Shown: piece by piece, positions 41,716 through 51,503 of the stretch | Position numbering within the stretch: the stretch's first letter is position 1 | How the letters are laid out: every line of letters starts with the position of its first letter | Assembly (NCBI GenBank): GCA_017302255.1 | Contig: JAFLDV010000009.1 | Span: 1 to 64,000 of the forward strand | Direction of reading: 5' to 3' | DNA: 64,000 bases | Origin: Gammaproteobacteria bacterium | GTDB lineage: Bacteria; Pseudomonadota; Gammaproteobacteria; Enterobacterales; Alteromonadaceae | Made by a program: the position numbers and the translations under genes | Notes under the pieces: model-generated | Databases searched by the model: none | Told to the model about the DNA's origin: nothing | The model's input: the letters and a program-made list of their open reading frames with translations, nothing else

Positions 41716-42608
41716 TATCGAGACTCTCCTTGTTCTAATTCAATGAGTTGCTGGTCTTTTTCATGCCACAGCTGATTAACCCATTGCTGAAATTGTGCGC
41801 GAAATGCTGGATCTTCATAATCCCCAATCCATTGACGCTCAATTGGTAAAACCCGCACTCTAACCTTTATGTCATGGACTTTGCCAGAAATATAATCCCA
41901 AAAGCTTGGTGATCCCTTTGGATAATAAATAGTCACATCGAGCAGTTTGTGCAGATGCTCGCCCATGGCGTTTAAAACAAAGGAGATGCCGCCGGCCTTA
42001 GGTTTTAACAAATGCTGAAAAGGTGATTGCTGGTATTGATGCTTTTTCGGTTCAAAGCGTGTGCCTTCCAAGAAATTCATCACTGAGACCGGCTTGTAGC
42101 GGAATTTCTCGCAAGCTTTGCGGGTTGTCGCTATATCTTTGCCTTTTAAATGTGGATACTTTTCCAAAAATGCCGCGCTATAGCGTTTCATAAATGGAAA
42201 ATCCAAGGCCCACCAGCAAATGCCGATGACCGGCACATAAATTAATTCCTTTTTTAGAAAGAACTTCAAAAAAGGGATCTGCCGGTTAAAAATCTTTTGC
42301 AGGACTAAGATATCCACCCAAGATTGGTGGTTGGCGACAACTAAATACCAATCCTTCACCGATAAGTTTTCTATGCCTTTGATGTCCCAGCGGATCCGAG
42401 TGAATAAACGGGTAGTCACATTGTTCAATGTGATCCAAGCACTGGCACAAGTATCCAGCAAATAGGTCATCCAAGTTTGCCAACGTTTAACTGGCGGTAG
42501 TTTTAGCACGGCTAAAAACAAAATCGGCACAGCCCAAAACAAGGTATTGCCGATATAGAGTAAAAATGAGAGCGTGCCGATTAAGGGCTTGGGAAGGAAA
42601 TGCAACAT
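41715..42608 (-). CDS. PlsC-type acyltransferase (YihG-like), first copy
   Basis: A 297-residue paralogue of the downstream gene with the same architecture: N-terminal hydrophobic segments (about 8-45), HxxxxD in ANHQSWVDI, FLEGTR, and the conserved KAGGISFVLNAMGE block. Overlapping TAATG-type junction with the second copy shows tandem duplication and coupling. Likely an inner-membrane 1-acyl-glycerol-phosphate acyltransferase relative involved in membrane lipid remodelling. Confidence 0.9.
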   Translation of the reverse strand: MLHFLPKPLIGTLSFLLYIGNTLFWAVPILFLAVLKLPPVKRWQTWMTYLLDTCASAWITLNNVTTRLFTRIRWDIKGIENLSVKDWYLVVANHQSWVDILVLQKIFNRQIPFLKFFLKKELIYVPVIGICWWALDFPFMKRYSAAFLEKYPHLKGKDIATTRKACEKFRYKPVSVMNFLEGTRFEPKKHQYQQSPFQHLLKPKAGGISFVLNAMGEHLHKLLDVTIYYPKGSPSFWDYISGKVHDIKVRVRVLPIERQWIGDYEDPAFRAQFQQWVNQLWHEKDQQLIELEQGESR

Positions 42609-42675
42609 ATCAGCTCCGATTCTATCTAACTAACCTTTAACTGTTAGTGCTACTGGTTTTGGCTAAATTTACCGC

Positions 42676-42704
42676 AAAAAAAAGAGCAGGTTAACCTGCT
42701 CTTT
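42676..42704 (-). terminator. Intrinsic terminator of speA
   Basis: AAAGAGCAGG-TTAA-CCTGCTCTTT (42681-42704), a perfect palindrome followed on the minus strand by a run of eight T, about 110 bp after the speA stop. Confidence 0.85.
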
Positions 42705-42816
42705 ATACGAGAAGGGTCGAAGACCGATCAAGCCATATCGCTCTAGTTGCTAGTGCCAATGGCGCTTCAACGATATTTTGATATAGCTAGATCTCATCCG
42801 ACCTGTCGATTGTACC

Positions 42817-44706
42817 TTAATCTTCGAAGTAGGTGTATCCATAGACACCAGCTTTCAATTCGTCCATCAAAGCGATACGCTGCTCTGGCGTGAAATGTTG
42901 GTGTTTCTCCAATTGATTTGCGTAAGACTTCAGCAGTTTTTCCGCATCAAATTCAACGTGTTGCAATACATCTGCAACAGTCTCACCTTTCAGTGGATTG
43001 GTCAGCATGTAAGTACCATCTTCGTTTAGTTCAACATGCACTGAGTCGGTATCACCGAACAAGTTGTGCAGATCGCCCAAGATTTCTTGGTAAGCACCAA
43101 CCATAAACATGCCTAGAAGGTACTGTTCGTCTTCTTTATAGATTGGTAATGGCAGGCTTGATTCAATACCATTGCCATCTGCATAGCTTTTGAGCTGACC
43201 GTCAGAATCACAAGTAATGTCTTGGATAATAGCCCGATGTTCTAATGACTCATTCATCCGTTCAAGTGGCATTACTGGGAACAACTGGTCAATACCCCAA
43301 GCATCTGGCATCGATTGGAATAATGAGAAGTTAACGAACAATTTGTCGGCAAGCTTTTCATTCAACTCATCGTGAATTTCACGGTGTGAGCGTGATGACA
43401 GATCCAGCATGTCTTTCACTTTGTTGATGGTTGCAAAGTAGATTTGCTCCAACAGTGACCAGTCTTTTAAGGTCAATAAACCATGCACGTATTGAGCGTG
43501 AGCATCGGTAAAATAATGCACAGCATCGTGGTAGGCTTCAACCGCAGAACGTGGCGTGACGTTTTGGTATGAATCCCAAAGTGCCCAAATTACCGATGGC
43601 GAATCTTCGCTTGGTTCTGGCAAATAACGTAAGCCAGGAGCGCGTTCGATATCGATAGCATCAGTCACTAACACTGCATGGTGCGCAGTCATAGCGCGGC
43701 CAGATTCAGTGATAATGTTCGGATGTGGCAGATCGTATTCGTCACACACTTCTTTTAAGCCGTAAACGACGTTACGAGCATATTCGTACATGGTGTAGTT
43801 CATTGAACAAGCAGAACGCGAGTTTGAACCTTCGTAATCGACACCTAAACCACCACCAACGTCGACCGTATTGATCGGCACGCCTAAGGTACGCAGTTCA
43901 GCATAATGACGAGCACATTCGCGGATAGCGTTGTGAATGTCACGGATATTGGCGATTTGCGAACCGATATGGAAATGCACAAGTTGCAATAAATCCAGTT
44001 TACCGGCTTCTTTAAGCACATCGATAGCTTGCAGAACCTGAGTCGCGGTTAGACCAAATTTGCCCTTCTCGCCGCCGGTATTTTGCCATTTGCCTTTGCC
44101 GACCGAATTCAAACGAATACGGATCCCGATCATAGGCGCAGCACCGAGGCTATCGATTTCACGTAACAAGGTTTTGAGTTCAGATAATTTCTCAACAACC
44201 ACGTAAACGGTATGGCCCATCATTTGGCCGATAGTCGCTAAACGCAGGAATTCACTATCTTTATAACCGTTACATACGATACGCAGTGGCGTTTCAGTGA
44301 CGCCAAGGATTGCCATAAGCTCAGGTTTAGAACCTGCTTCAAGGCCGACCTTACCGCTAGTGTGGCTCACTAATTTGTTCACAACCGAATATTGTTGGTT
44401 TACCTTAATTGGGTAAACTGCCGTGTATTCGCCTTGGTATTCACGTTCTTCTTTAGCTTTGGCAAAAGAACTGATCAAGGTTTCGACGCGATGTTGCAGA
44501 ATATCGGTGAACCGCACCAATACCGGCAGCGTTAGCCCTTCTTCTTTAAAGCGAGCGGTCAATTCTGGGAAACTAATCCCAGGTTTGCTGTGGTCTTGAT
44601 CTGGATAAGCGATCAAATCCCCGTTGGCGTTTACATCAAAATAGCCTTCGCTCCAAACGGCGACGTTATAAATTGATCTTGCTTTGTCGATACCCCAATC
44701 TGCCAT
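42817..44706 (-). CDS. speA: Biosynthetic arginine decarboxylase
   Basis: A 629-residue PLP-dependent fold III enzyme converting arginine to agmatine, the first step to putrescine. The PLP lysine is K101 in YPIKVNQQ; the phosphate-binding glycine loop VDVGGGLGVDYEGS and the DSYQN and active-site cysteine region near the C-terminus are present. Length agrees with E. coli SpeA (658 with signal-like extension). It is divergent from the spermidine synthase gene, sharing a 130-bp control region. Confidence 0.96.
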   Translation of the reverse strand: MADWGIDKARSIYNVAVWSEGYFDVNANGDLIAYPDQDHSKPGISFPELTARFKEEGLTLPVLVRFTDILQHRVETLISSFAKAKEEREYQGEYTAVYPIKVNQQYSVVNKLVSHTSGKVGLEAGSKPELMAILGVTETPLRIVCNGYKDSEFLRLATIGQMMGHTVYVVVEKLSELKTLLREIDSLGAAPMIGIRIRLNSVGKGKWQNTGGEKGKFGLTATQVLQAIDVLKEAGKLDLLQLVHFHIGSQIANIRDIHNAIRECARHYAELRTLGVPINTVDVGGGLGVDYEGSNSRSACSMNYTMYEYARNVVYGLKEVCDEYDLPHPNIITESGRAMTAHHAVLVTDAIDIERAPGLRYLPEPSEDSPSVIWALWDSYQNVTPRSAVEAYHDAVHYFTDAHAQYVHGLLTLKDWSLLEQIYFATINKVKDMLDLSSRSHREIHDELNEKLADKLFVNFSLFQSMPDAWGIDQLFPVMPLERMNESLEHRAIIQDITCDSDGQLKSYADGNGIESSLPLPIYKEDEQYLLGMFMVGAYQEILGDLHNLFGDTDSVHVELNEDGTYMLTNPLKGETVADVLQHVEFDAEKLLKSYANQLEKHQHFTPEQRIALMDELKAGVYGYTYFED

Positions 44707-44836
44707 GGTCGTGCCCTTAAAAAGTTAATGATGCTATTTTAAAACCAATAGCAGCAAAAAAACATGAAAAGTTTGTCTCAATGGCGTGCAGCTGGCAAAA
44801 TAAATGCCCCCTCACAACAGCACACAGAGTGGAATT

Positions 44837-45697
44837 ATGTCTGAACTCAATTCAAAACAATGGTTTACGGAAATTTTTCAACCAAGCGGTAGTGCGTTTT
44901 CGCTGAAAATCCATCAAAAATTAACTGAAGTGCAATCGCCGTTTCAGCATATCGAAATCTATCAAACCACCGACTTTGGCAATTTGATGGTGATTGACGG
45001 CTGCACTATGGTCAGTACCCGTGAAAATTTCCTTTATCATGAGATGATGAGCCATCCGGCATTGTTCACTCATCCCAACCCAAAGAACGTCGTAATCATC
45101 GGTGGTGGTGACTGCGGCACATTACGAGAAGTGCTGAAACATCGATCAGTCGAATCGGTATATCAAATCGATATTGATGAACAAGTCACCCGACTTGCCG
45201 AGCAATATTTCCCGGAATTGTGCGCCAGCAATCATGATCCTCGTGCTTTTATCATGTTTGATGATGGCATCAAGTTTATGCAAGAAACTGCAGCTGAATC
45301 GGTTGATGTCATTATTGTTGACTCCACAGATCCGGTGGGGCCAGGTGAAGGCTTGTTTAACCGTGCTTTCTACCAAAGCTGTTTACAGGCGTTAAAACCT
45401 GGCGGCATTTTGGTGCAACAAAGTGAATCACCACTCATTCACATGGGGTTGCTAAACGATATGCGCCAAGCGATGAAAGATGCCGGTTTTGCCGCGCTGC
45501 AAACCCTAAACTTCCCGCAAATGATCTATCCAAGTGGTTGGTGGACCTGCACTATGGCAAGGAAAGACATGGTGTTTGCAGGTTTTCGACGCGACGATGT
45601 CATGGATGCCGAATTCGAAACTGACTACTACAACGCAGACATCCACCAAGCTGCTTTAGCTCTGCCTAACTTCATGCGGCGGCAATTAGTGGGTTAA
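44837..45697 (+). CDS. speE: Spermidine synthase (polyamine aminopropyltransferase)
   Basis: A 286-residue enzyme transferring aminopropyl from decarboxylated SAM to putrescine. Typical motifs: MVIDGCTMVSTRENFLYHEMM, the nucleotide-binding VIIGGGDCGTLREVL, and the catalytic DSTDPVGPGEGLF. The start at 44837 gives the exact usual length; a frame open to 44804 lacks a ribosome site. Divergent from speA. Note that speB or speC is not in the window, so the agmatine-to-putrescine step lies elsewhere. Confidence 0.96.
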   Translation: MSELNSKQWFTEIFQPSGSAFSLKIHQKLTEVQSPFQHIEIYQTTDFGNLMVIDGCTMVSTRENFLYHEMMSHPALFTHPNPKNVVIIGGGDCGTLREVLKHRSVESVYQIDIDEQVTRLAEQYFPELCASNHDPRAFIMFDDGIKFMQETAAESVDVIIVDSTDPVGPGEGLFNRAFYQSCLQALKPGGILVQQSESPLIHMGLLNDMRQAMKDAGFAALQTLNFPQMIYPSGWWTCTMARKDMVFAGFRRDDVMDAEFETDYYNADIHQAALALPNFMRRQLVG

Positions 45698-45790
45698 CTA
45701 TTTGAATTTTTCATGAAATATTTAGTCACAATTACTTGCGTACTTCGGTTGATTTTTGTACATTGTAATTTGGTTGAGTAGGAGAAGCTG

Positions 45791-46246
45791 ATGAAAAAGT
45801 ATTTTGCATTGATTTTGTTGGGCGCAACAGCAAGCGCTCAGGCAAACGTGTATCAGTGTGAGCAAGACAATAAGGTCATCTTCAGCCAGTTTCCTTGTGA
45901 TTCAGACACTGGTGCAAAACCTGTTGCCCAATCTGAGAAACTGACTCAAGCACCTATTAATTCCAATGCTGATCAGCAATTGTTGCAATTACAAAAGCGT
46001 AATCGCTTTTTGGAATACCAATTTGCTGAAGCTGAACAAGATTACAAAATTGCCGTTGAACGTATTAAAACGGAAATGTACAACCTGACTAAAACTGCAC
46101 CGAAGCCAAATGAAACGCAAGTACTGCGTATCAAACTGCAAAATCTGCATAAAGAGTGGGCTGAACGCCAAGAACATCTGAAAGCTGAATTGGTTGTAAC
46201 TCGCAATCAAATGTCGAGCTTGGAACAGCAATACGTGCAAAAGTAA
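45791..46246 (+). CDS. DUF4124-domain periplasmic protein
   Basis: A 151-residue exported protein with signal peptide (1-19, ending AQA) and a short DUF4124 domain (VYQCEQDNKVIFSQFPC, about 20-45, two cysteines), followed by a long charged coiled coil (about 62-150). DUF4124 proteins are small periplasmic proteins of unknown role common in proteobacteria. Its own strong terminator follows 25 bp after the stop. Confidence 0.85.
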   Translation: MKKYFALILLGATASAQANVYQCEQDNKVIFSQFPCDSDTGAKPVAQSEKLTQAPINSNADQQLLQLQKRNRFLEYQFAEAEQDYKIAVERIKTEMYNLTKTAPKPNETQVLRIKLQNLHKEWAERQEHLKAELVVTRNQMSSLEQQYVQK

Positions 46247-46272
46247 TTGCTATCTTCTGATGAATATAAAAA

Positions 46273-46298
46273 AACTCTGCATTTGCAGAGTTTTTTTT
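46273..46298 (+). terminator. Intrinsic terminator of the DUF4124 gene
   Basis: AACTCTGCA-TT-TGCAGAGTT stem (46273-46292) running into T8 (46291-46298). Confidence 0.92.
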
Positions 46299-46346
46299 CG
46301 TCCCAAATTTCACATGGCAGTCAAATGGCTAGCGGAATTGCGGTTG

Positions 46347-47000
46347 CTACAGAGTCAAAGGTGCCAATAAAATCTCTACTCGCCGATTCGCTGCACGATT
46401 GGCGGGAGTTGTGTTGGGCAATAATGGATAATTTGGGCCTTCACCGTGAGTTTCTAAGCGGCGCTCATCAAGTTGTTGGCTTAACAAATAGCTTTTTACT
46501 GCATCTGCTCGTTGTTGTGAAAGCTGCATATTGGTTTGTAGGCCGCCGCTATCGTCGGTGTGGCCAATGATCACAACCATCGTCTTGCTGTATTCTGCGA
46601 CCACTTTAGCCAGCGTGCTGAGCATTGGGTAGAGCTGGGCGCGGATTTCGCTTTTACCGACGGCAAAGGTCACTTGGCTGGGAATTTCTAATCGCAGAAT
46701 ATCGCCATCTCTGTGCACCTTAATGGCACTGCCGCGCAATTGTTCGCGCAGAGCCTGCTCCTGATTGTCCATGTAATGCTTAATCGCCAAACCTTCCAAA
46801 GCGCCGACTTCTGCCGCTAATTCCCGACGTTCTTTGGTAATTGGGTAGTTGCTGGGGCTAGGTGACGTCGCAATCACTTCGCTTTGCGCTGCCGGCCACT
46901 GCGGCAATTGCTGACACCCAGCCAATACTGTAGTCATCATTAAAGCTGGAACTAACCAACGCCAACGTCGGCTTTGTTGAGTGTGCTGGCACTTATTCAT
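46347..47000 (-). CDS. OmpA-family peptidoglycan-binding lipoprotein
   Basis: A 217-residue outer-membrane lipoprotein: basic N-terminus, hydrophobic stretch and lipobox VLAGC (about residue 28), then a linker with DUF4398/SlyB-like helix and an OmpA C-like domain (about 105-215; GHTDDSGGLQTNMQLSQQRADAVKSYL and NRAANRRVEI with the Asp and Arg that bind diaminopimelate). It tethers outer membrane to peptidoglycan, like YiaD. Monocistronic, convergent with the DUF4124 gene. Confidence 0.9.
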   Translation of the reverse strand: MNKCQHTQQSRRWRWLVPALMMTTVLAGCQQLPQWPAAQSEVIATSPSPSNYPITKERRELAAEVGALEGLAIKHYMDNQEQALREQLRGSAIKVHRDGDILRLEIPSQVTFAVGKSEIRAQLYPMLSTLAKVVAEYSKTMVVIIGHTDDSGGLQTNMQLSQQRADAVKSYLLSQQLDERRLETHGEGPNYPLLPNTTPANRAANRRVEILLAPLTL

Positions 47001-47193
47001 GGGTAAAGAGTCATCCTTGTTGAGTGGCTAAAACCGAGCCTAGGGCGATTTTGCTGAATTATGGCTGAATTTTTGCGGTGAGCCTACCAGCAATTGCGCT
47101 TAAGCCAAGCGCAATGCCTGTTCTACTGGACATATATACGTCTAAACGAGTAAGCTTTTGCTGAAATAGTCAGCAGAGGCATAGGCAAAACTC

Positions 47194-48330
47194 ATGGTGG
47201 GGCAGGATTGGAAACGGATTGTCATCAAAGTCGGTAGCGCTTTGATTGCACCCGAAGGCAAAGGCACTTCGACCCGTTACTTGTTAGCAATCGCGCAGTT
47301 TATTAGCGAATGCAAACAGCAACAAATTGATGTTGTATTAGTTTCTAGCGGCAGTGTTGCTGCCGGTCGTTCAGCCATCCCCTTTAGTCATCAACCCTTG
47401 CCCATTAACGTTAAGCAAGCCATGGCTGCAGTCGGCCAAACTAGAATGATGGCGGTTTGGAGCCAATTGCTAGATTGTCCTTGTGCGCAAATTCTGCTGA
47501 CACACGATGATTTGCGAGATCGCAAACGTTATCTCAATATCGATAACACCCTGAGAACGTTGTTGAGCCATGGTGTGTTACCGGTGGTGAACGAGAATGA
47601 TACGGTCGCAACCAAAGAGCTGAAAGTCGGTGATAACGATAATCTTGCGGCGATGGTGGCAACTGTCGTTGAAGCCGATGCATTAATTATTTGCTCAGAT
47701 GTCGACGGTTTATATACCGCCAATCCGCGAACTGATAGCAATGCGCAATTTATTCCTGTGGTGCCATTAATCACTGCGGAGATTTTTGCGATGGCCGGTG
47801 GCAGTCATCACCACATTGGGACTGGTGGGATGCTCACTAAGATCCAAGCTGCGGCCAAAGCCACCGCGCAGGGCATTGATACCTTGATTATCAATGGACA
47901 AAAAGCCGAGAGTTTTGTTGGGTTGTTGCATCGGCAACCAGTCGGCACCTTATTCAAAGCACAAGCGGAAACGCTGAGTGCGAAGAAACACTGGTTATTG
48001 CATAGCAGTAAAGCCAGCGCCGAAATTGTCTTGGATGCAGGAGCCGCCAAAGCGGTATTAAACCAAGGTGCATCGTTATTGGCCAAAGGTGTCAGTGGTA
48101 TTCAGGGTGACTTTGATAAAGGCGACGCGGTCTGGTTGGTGAACACCGACGGTGTTCGACTTGCTAAAGGTGTCAGCCAATACAGCGCACCTGAGCTTGA
48201 GAAAATCAAAGGTATTCATAGCCAAGAGATTGCTGTGGTGCTTGGGTATTGCCCAAGTGAAGTGGCGGTCCATCGTGATGATCTAGTGTTGCTTAGCCCA
48301 GAAAAGCTAAGTACAGATCAACAACGCTAG
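47194..48330 (+). CDS. proB: Glutamate 5-kinase
   Basis: A 378-residue enzyme making gamma-glutamyl phosphate, the first step of proline synthesis. It has an amino-acid kinase domain (VIKVGSALIAP at the start; VNENDTVATKELKVGDNDNLAAMVA; GTGGMLTKIQAAAKA) and a C-terminal PUA domain (about 285-370). proA follows after 25 bp. Feedback inhibition by proline is expected from the family. Confidence 0.96.
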   Translation: MVGQDWKRIVIKVGSALIAPEGKGTSTRYLLAIAQFISECKQQQIDVVLVSSGSVAAGRSAIPFSHQPLPINVKQAMAAVGQTRMMAVWSQLLDCPCAQILLTHDDLRDRKRYLNIDNTLRTLLSHGVLPVVNENDTVATKELKVGDNDNLAAMVATVVEADALIICSDVDGLYTANPRTDSNAQFIPVVPLITAEIFAMAGGSHHHIGTGGMLTKIQAAAKATAQGIDTLIINGQKAESFVGLLHRQPVGTLFKAQAETLSAKKHWLLHSSKASAEIVLDAGAAKAVLNQGASLLAKGVSGIQGDFDKGDAVWLVNTDGVRLAKGVSQYSAPELEKIKGIHSQEIAVVLGYCPSEVAVHRDDLVLLSPEKLSTDQQR

Positions 48331-48355
48331 TCGCACTAAGTTTCGGAGAATGATG

Positions 48356-49612
48356 ATGAGTACCCAATTTGATGTAGTGGCGCTTTGCCAAGCGGCACGC
48401 CTCGCATCGCGTCAGCTCGCACAACTGACGGAAAGCCAGAAAAATGAATTGCTACTTGCTATGGCAGACGGCTTAGTTGCTGCCATGCCGCAAATTTTGG
48501 CTGCAAACGCGCTTGATATGGCAAATGCCCGCACCAACAACTTAGCGAGTGCGATGCAAGACCGGTTATTGCTGACCGAAGCTCGTTTACAACAACTAGC
48601 GCAGGCGGTGCGACACATTGCCGCACTGCCAGATCCTGTCGGGCAAATCCGGCAGATGCAACCACGACCAAATGGTATCCAAGTCGGTAAAATGCGCATC
48701 CCACTGGGTGTCATCGCGATGATTTATGAGGCTCGGCCGAACGTGACTGCCGATGCGGGCGCATTATGTTTGAAATCGGGCAATGCTGTTATTTTGCGTG
48801 GGGGCCGTGAGGCCTTGCAATCAAGCTTGGCAATTGCCGAAGTGCTGCAGCAAGTGCTCAGCGACCATCAGATCAATCCTGCTGCCATCAGCGTGCTACC
48901 AGACCCAGATCGGGCGGTATTACTGACGTTATTACAGCAACAATCAACCGTAGATTTGGTGATCCCACGAGGTGGTGAGGGCTTAATTCGGTTTGTTAGT
49001 GAACACAGTAAAATCCCAGTGATCCAGCACTACAAAGGCATTTGTCATTTGTTCATCGACAAAGCAGCAGATGTTGAGAAAGGGCTAGCACTGTTATTAA
49101 ACGGCAAAACGCAACGGCCGGGTGTTTGCAACGCTTTAGAAACGTTGTTGGTACACCAAGCTATTGCTGATGAGTTTTTACCTATAGCGGCAAAGGCGTT
49201 GGCCTCGGCTGAGGTGCAAGTTTATTGCTGTGATAAATCAATTACTTATTTTGAAAATGCACAAGCGGCTAGTCCAACGCAATTCGATACCGAATACTTG
49301 TCATTGGCAATGTCAGTGCGGGTAGTCAGCGATTTTGCTCAAGCAGTTGCGCACATCGAACAGCATAGTTCAGGCCATACCGAAGTCATTTGTACTCAAG
49401 ACATTAGCCGTGCACAGCGGTTTATCAAGGTGATTAACTCCGCAGTAGTCATGGTGAATGCCTCGTCGCGGTTCTCAGATGGTGGTGAGCTAGGGCTCGG
49501 CGCCGAAATTGGTATATCGACTAGCAAATTACATGCTTACGGGCCAATGGGATTGGAGTCACTGACTACTGAGAAATACATCGTGATAGGTGATGGTCAG
49601 GTTCGTCTCTAA
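48356..49612 (+). CDS. proA: Gamma-glutamyl phosphate reductase
   Basis: A 418-residue aldehyde-dehydrogenase-fold enzyme reducing gamma-glutamyl phosphate to glutamate semialdehyde with NADPH. The catalytic cysteine lies in RPGVCNALETLLVH; the VIPRGGEGLIRF block and GPMGLESLTTEKY end are typical. Three consecutive ATG codons (48350, 48353, 48356); the last has 7-nt spacing to GGAG. Second gene of the proBA operon. Confidence 0.96.
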   Translation: MSTQFDVVALCQAARLASRQLAQLTESQKNELLLAMADGLVAAMPQILAANALDMANARTNNLASAMQDRLLLTEARLQQLAQAVRHIAALPDPVGQIRQMQPRPNGIQVGKMRIPLGVIAMIYEARPNVTADAGALCLKSGNAVILRGGREALQSSLAIAEVLQQVLSDHQINPAAISVLPDPDRAVLLTLLQQQSTVDLVIPRGGEGLIRFVSEHSKIPVIQHYKGICHLFIDKAADVEKGLALLLNGKTQRPGVCNALETLLVHQAIADEFLPIAAKALASAEVQVYCCDKSITYFENAQAASPTQFDTEYLSLAMSVRVVSDFAQAVAHIEQHSSGHTEVICTQDISRAQRFIKVINSAVVMVNASSRFSDGGELGLGAEIGISTSKLHAYGPMGLESLTTEKYIVIGDGQVRL

Positions 49613-49628
49613 CAGCAACCGGCAAAAA

Positions 49629-49669
49629 TAGCAGGCTGCCGGAAACAAACTTTTCCTTGCAGCCTGCTA
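49629..49669. terminator. Hairpin between proA and the convergent HD-type gene
   Basis: Perfect 11-bp stem TAGCAGGCTGC/GCAGCCTGCTA (49629-49639 and 49659-49669); on the minus strand it continues into TATTTTT. It follows proA by 17 bp and is about 195 bp past the end of the minus-strand gene. Confidence 0.75.
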
Positions 49670-49863
49670 CCACTATTCAATTTAGAAGTTGATCATCAAT
49701 ACAAATCTGCCACACAGCTAGTAATCTCAGCACGCATTTCTCGACTGCGCCTTGGTGCCTTGCAATCGGCAGTTTTGGCTCTGCTATTTGAGAATCTATT
49801 CTGCGCGGCTTGGTTTTATATGCTTGCCAAGCATCAGCAAGAACTTTTAGCACTGTGGTTTTA

Positions 49864-51303
49864 TCAGTTGCGAATAGTGTCAGTGCGATTCCACAGGTTC
49901 TGATTTTTCTGATAACTAAAATATTCATCTGGATACCAGCATTTAGGAATTAAATCAGTGCTGGTTCGCTCCTCAAAATTTGAAACTAGTTTGCTCAAAA
50001 TTTCCTTTAACCGCTCTTCGCTAACTTTCTCCAGTTTTTGCTGCGCTGTGCTGAAATACAGGTTGTTTTCAGCGCTAATCACCAAGTTAATGCCAAAGCT
50101 GTTGAATGTCAGGTTTCGGGTGACTTGGCGACAAATCGGCGCTTCTGGTTCTGGGGGATATAAGCCGTTAACGATGGCGTATTCGTAGCGGTCCAAATCG
50201 CGTTTATCGGAATCTTTCGGAATATAAGTAATGCCAAATCCTTGCGGGAAATAGCCGGTAATTTTAAGCAAACTTTCAACAATGGCCTGTGGGTACCAAC
50301 CCTTCTCGGCGCCGGCTTTCAACAGCGCACTGACTTTTGGCAAGTGTTCGTATTGATACATCTGCTTTGAGGGCAGCACCACAGAAGTATAGACTTGAGG
50401 AATTTTCAGCAGATTGCCAATACCGTCTTCTGGTTTGATTGCAGATTTTAGTAAATGCAAAATGAAGCTTTGATTTTCATCTTCAATAGCGACAAAGACA
50501 TCGCGCTCTGCTTTAGAGTTTCCGACATAGGTATCAAGTCCCAAACCTTCCTGCACATAACGCTGACTTTGCGCAAAACAAATCTGCAGCAATTGTTCAC
50601 GCTCTAAACCTTGCAAAATGCGGTAAGGATCCTGACTACCGTCTTCACCATAGAGTATTAGTTTAACCTCGGGGTGTTGTAAGCCAATATCTTGAAGTAG
50701 ACAGGCCATAATGAGCGGCAATTGCACCTGTGCCCGGAACAAATTGCCGGTGTTGTCAGCACATTTACTGAACACGTAACGGTTCTTTATTAATTGGTCG
50801 GCCAACAGCTGGTCTAATAAACGCAGCGCTAATACCGCTTTGTAGAGATGTTTATGCCTTTGGTTGACTGCGGCGATGTTTTTACCGTGGGTTGGCGATA
50901 GCAGTTGAATGGTGCCAAGCATCCGGGCAGAAAGCTGCTGCGTTTCTTGGGTGGAATCGCCGGTCACAGCTTCCAAAATATGTTTGGCAGTTTGCTTTAA
51001 CTGGCGAATGCGGCCTAGTCTGTTGTCTTCTTGCTGGCGTAATTTTTCTTTTAGTTCATTTTGCGTGTCAGTTAAGCGCTTTTCTAGTTTTACTCGGGCG
51101 CCTTTGCTGGCATCATCGATGCGTCGCTGCAAATCAGCTTTTTGTTGTTGCAATGCGTCAATCGCAAGCTGTTCTTCACCGGTGAAAAACGTTGCGGCTT
51201 GTTGGTATATGGATTGCGAGAGTGGATTGGAATCTTGAATTCGGTAGAGCAGTTCCTTTACTGCTTTGCTAACCGAACTATCACCAAACAAGGGCTGATT
51301 CAT
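49864..51303 (-). CDS. Large cytoplasmic protein with degenerate HD-GYP-like C-terminus
   Basis: A 479-residue protein not assigned to a named family. An N-terminal coiled coil (about residues 45-105, Lys/Glu/Gln-rich) precedes an all-helical region. The C-terminal part contains KITGYFPQGFGITYI ... YEYAIVNGLYPPEPEAPICR, which looks like the end of HD-GYP phosphodiesterase domains (the GxxPxGxxV strand), but the HD pair and GYP motif are not visible, so catalysis is doubtful. The start at 51303 has AAGGAA 9 nt upstream; TTG 51345 and ATG 51330/51324 are alternatives. No partner gene nearby. Confidence 0.7.
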   Translation of the reverse strand: MNQPLFGDSSVSKAVKELLYRIQDSNPLSQSIYQQAATFFTGEEQLAIDALQQQKADLQRRIDDASKGARVKLEKRLTDTQNELKEKLRQQEDNRLGRIRQLKQTAKHILEAVTGDSTQETQQLSARMLGTIQLLSPTHGKNIAAVNQRHKHLYKAVLALRLLDQLLADQLIKNRYVFSKCADNTGNLFRAQVQLPLIMACLLQDIGLQHPEVKLILYGEDGSQDPYRILQGLEREQLLQICFAQSQRYVQEGLGLDTYVGNSKAERDVFVAIEDENQSFILHLLKSAIKPEDGIGNLLKIPQVYTSVVLPSKQMYQYEHLPKVSALLKAGAEKGWYPQAIVESLLKITGYFPQGFGITYIPKDSDKRDLDRYEYAIVNGLYPPEPEAPICRQVTRNLTFNSFGINLVISAENNLYFSTAQQKLEKVSEERLKEILSKLVSNFEERTSTDLIPKCWYPDEYFSYQKNQNLWNRTDTIRN

Positions 51304-51503
51304 CCGCTGAACTTCCTTAGCCATGACCATTGTTGTTGCGTCCAATAAGTTAGACTTTAAACTTTAGCGGCTTTTGCTCGATATGCCAGTGCTAATGCTG
51401 TGACTAAGATGGAAAAATCTCCTTTGGAACTACAGCAATATTCGACAAAACCTAGTAAATTTGCTTTTCTTAAACAAATAGTTAGTAAGCGAGGAGCGGT
51501 AAT

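Noticed and set aside
49677-49928. Minus-strand 83-codon frame after the HD-type gene
   Set aside because: It overlaps the end of that gene in another frame and has no recognisable feature.
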